Shown: positions 62,531 through 64,000 of the stretch, piece by piece | Numbering within the stretch: position 1 is the first letter of the stretch | Layout of the letters: each line of letters starts with the position of its first letter | Source: WRGT01 sp964450405 | GTDB lineage: Bacteria > Spirochaetota > UBA4802 > UBA5550 | Assembly: GCA_964450405.1 (NCBI GenBank) | Contig: CAYVCQ010000002.1 | Coordinates: 310,001 to 374,000 of the forward strand | DNA length: 64,000 nucleotides | Direction of reading: 5' to 3' | Translations under genes and position numbers: made by a program | The notes under the pieces: model-generated | Databases searched by the model: none | The model's input: only the letters and a program-made list of their open reading frames with translations | Told to the model about the DNA's origin: nothing

Positions 62531-62813
62531 ATTTATGTTTTCTCTCTTCGTACCACAACTCTTTATCAGACTTATCTGACGGAATATATGTAAAGTCATC
62601 CGGCATTCCATATAGGATTGATTCTATCAGCTTGTTTCCACCCATCTCTTTATTCATGTTTTCTAATTCTTGTTTTATCTGACTTTTTTTAGTTACTGTT
62701 TGTTTAAATATATTATCATCAATTTCGATTGTCACCTCATCAGTATTCAAATCCAAACCCTCTAAATATGGGATATAATAATGTCCGTCTTTCTTTATAG
62801 CTCGGGTTTTCAT
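62523..62813 (-). CDS. AbrB-like antitoxin-like protein
   Basis: The product is a 96-aa protein. Residues about 5-33 (KKDGHYYIPYLEGLDLN, then DEVTIEID) resemble the swapped-hairpin AbrB fold of antitoxins. A helical middle follows, and an acidic/aromatic C-terminus (DDFTYIPSDKSDKELWYEE) is like the tails that wrap PIN toxins. The ATG at 62813 has a GGAGG site. The stop overlaps the start of the PIN fusion by 8 bp, the usual antitoxin-toxin coupling. Family membership is my reading of the pattern, not a search result. Confidence 0.6.
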   Translation of the reverse strand: MKTRAIKKDGHYYIPYLEGLDLNTDEVTIEIDDNIFKQTVTKKSQIKQELENMNKEMGGNKLIESILYGMPDDFTYIPSDKSDKELWYEERKHKYE

Positions 62814-62855
62814 ATTGCTAAGCCTCCGTTGATTGAGTAAATATTATTTTCACTA

Positions 62856-63626
62856 CTATTCTTTAACCTGCCAGGGATAACCCCTGTAATCCTTCAGATG
62901 ATCCTTCCAGGGATATACCTGATTTCCATTTTCATCTTTAATGTCCCTGACGTTACATCGTACTTTAGCCGGATTACCCACGACAAGCATTTCATCATCA
63001 ACATTTTTTGTTACAACTGAATGAGCGCCGACTAATGCATTTTCACCAATGACTATACCTGGAAGAATTGTGGATGATGCAAAAACTTGAGCAAACTTCT
63101 TAACTACTACTCCTTTTAATTCACCCATAGGAGGGAGCGGATCATTCGTCAACACTACCGCTGGATAAATCCATACGTAATCTTCTATTCTTGCAAGCTG
63201 CCCCATAAAGACATTGGAATGAACTCTTACATAATCTCCAATTGAAACCTTATCCTGTATATCTGAAAGGGTCCCTATACTGCAATTGGAACCGATAATC
63301 GTTTTTTCTCTTATTGTAATTCTATGCCCAGATTGAAATTTTTCTCCGATCTTTACATCTTCATAAATAATTGAATGGGATCGTATAACAGAATCAGCAC
63401 CAATTACTGTCTGCTTAAAATTGTGTTTCTCAATCTCTCCCATATCACTACTATAAAATGAACCCGTTGGCTCACCAATTATTGAATATGGCCCTATAAT
63501 AGTATTATCTCCAATAACAACATTCGGATAAATTATTGCACCAGGACCAATTTTTACATTGTTTCCAACTGAAACATTATCGTATAGAACTGAATTCACT
63601 TCCGTGAAATTTTGTTTTGGATACAT
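62856..63626 (-). CDS. QdtC/FdtC-type hexapeptide sugar N-acyltransferase
   Basis: The product is a 256-aa left-handed beta-helix enzyme with many hexapeptide repeats (VSVGNNVKIGPGAIIYPNVVIG near the start) and GENALVGAHSVVTKNV. The C-terminal NGNQVYPWKDHLKDYRGYPW is typical of enzymes that acetylate dTDP-3-amino-3,6-dideoxyhexoses. The length fits QdtC better than the shorter FdtC, so the product could be dTDP-Qui3NAc rather than dTDP-Fuc3NAc. It lies between the 3,4-oxoisomerase gene (6-bp gap) and the antitoxin-like gene. Confidence 0.85.
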   Translation of the reverse strand: MYPKQNFTEVNSVLYDNVSVGNNVKIGPGAIIYPNVVIGDNTIIGPYSIIGEPTGSFYSSDMGEIEKHNFKQTVIGADSVIRSHSIIYEDVKIGEKFQSGHRITIREKTIIGSNCSIGTLSDIQDKVSIGDYVRVHSNVFMGQLARIEDYVWIYPAVVLTNDPLPPMGELKGVVVKKFAQVFASSTILPGIVIGENALVGAHSVVTKNVDDEMLVVGNPAKVRCNVRDIKDENGNQVYPWKDHLKDYRGYPWQVKE

Positions 63627-63632
63627 CGGTTT

Positions 63633-64000
63633 TTAGCTCTGATTTTTTATTTCTTTAAATTTGTCATAATCACGAATGTAATCATCTTCCTCATATTTTT
63701 CAGAGGCAAGAACAAGACAGACTGATCCCGAAGAGAAGTTATCTAGTTCTCTCCATAACATTGTAGGAATTAACAATCCGTTATAAGACCTGTTGAGATG
63801 AAATCTTTCTTTTCTATTTCCATCATCAAGGACAACATCAAAGCTTCCACTCATGGCAATAATTAATTGCTGTAGATTATAATGAGCATGCCCGCCCCGC
63901 TCTGCCCCTCCTGGGACATCATAGAGATAATACACTCTTTTTATATCAAACGGAATATGATTATTTGACTCAATAAAAGTCAAATTGCCCCGATTATCAG
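63633..64000 (-). CDS. FdtA/QdtA-type dTDP-4-keto-6-deoxyglucose 3,4-oxoisomerase, 5' end outside window
   Basis: The visible 121 residues are the C-terminal part of a cupin of the FdtA/WxcM family. The window edge shows DNRGNLTFIE, so translation continues upstream and the TTG at 63983 is not the start. IPFDIKRVYYLYDVPGG and RGGHAHYNLQQLIIAMSGSF contain the active-site histidines. It turns dTDP-4-keto-6-deoxyglucose into the 3-keto sugar that the fused aminotransferase uses. RmlA/RmlB, needed before it, are not in the window. Confidence 0.92.
   Translation of the reverse strand, partial: DNRGNLTFIESNNHIPFDIKRVYYLYDVPGGAERGGHAHYNLQQLIIAMSGSFDVVLDDGNRKERFHLNRSYNGLLIPTMLWRELDNFSSGSVCLVLASEKYEEDDYIRDYDKFKEIKNQS

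Noticed and set aside
62531..62611. 27-residue extension of the PIN-aminotransferase fusion
   Set aside because: It overlaps the antitoxin-like gene in another frame, and the ATG at 62530 aligns with the start of PIN domains.

Overview
The window looks like a piece of a spirochaete (Spirochaetota) chromosome. It is AT-rich by eye and often uses TTG starts. The main evidence is the flagellar export operon: read on the minus strand it runs flbD, fliL, fliY, fliO/fliZ, fliP, fliQ, fliR, flhB, flhA, flhF, flhG, a small membrane protein, then the first codons of a probable fliA-type sigma factor. This is the spirochaete order. A DUF115 motility-associated protein and a DUF1577/PilZ-like protein agree with it. 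ADP-heptose genes (gmhA, hldE) and a long glycan locus imply a lipopolysaccharide-type outer surface, and a [NiFe] hydrogenase with a tetrahaem lipoprotein cytochrome implies anaerobic or H2-using energy metabolism. I cannot name a genus.

Layout. 1-12049 (minus): flagellar type III export and switch genes, with the DUF115 gene and flbD at the promoter-proximal end. 12098-15781: a TetR regulator, tsaE-tsaB (tRNA t6A synthesis), a PilZ-like protein and a histone H1-like Lys/Ala-rich protein. 15782-17680: a 1.9-kb non-coding region holding a degenerate tandem repeat with a period of about 95 bp. 17681-25236: housekeeping genes der, recR, ebfC, dnaX, ndk, lon and two tRNA genes (Ser-GGA, Leu-GAG). 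25254-29979: an ABC exporter of the GldA/GldF/GldG type with a DUF4340 partner. 30227-33708: a hydrogenase operon made of tetrahaem lipoprotein, maturation protease, Tat-exported small subunit and large subunit. 34270-41810 (plus): a UPF0182 membrane protein, malQ, and a lemA operon with three TPM-domain proteins. 42063-64000: a surface-glycan locus with nucleotide-sugar enzymes, heptose synthesis, two flippases, several glycosyltransferases, an MBOAT/SGNH-like O-acylation pair and a dTDP-3-amino-sugar cassette cut by the window end.

Two things stand out. First, in the 3-amino-sugar cassette the DegT-type aminotransferase (60998-62530) carries a complete PIN-nuclease-like domain at its N-terminus, preceded by an overlapping AbrB-like antitoxin-like gene (62523-62813). 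It looks like a toxin-antitoxin module joined in frame to a sugar biosynthetic enzyme, and I know of no described system of this kind. Second, the 95-bp array (about 15940-17392) has nine units spaced 93-95 bp apart, then a looser tail, alternating between two subtypes. It lies directly upstream of the H1-like nucleoid protein gene.

Smaller observations include an intrinsic-terminator-like hairpin inside the flagellar operon, an A10 slippery run in dnaX followed at once by a -1-frame stop, paired palindromes upstream of the hydrogenase operon, a 33-bp palindrome upstream of the TetR gene, and several dispersed palindromic repeat elements.
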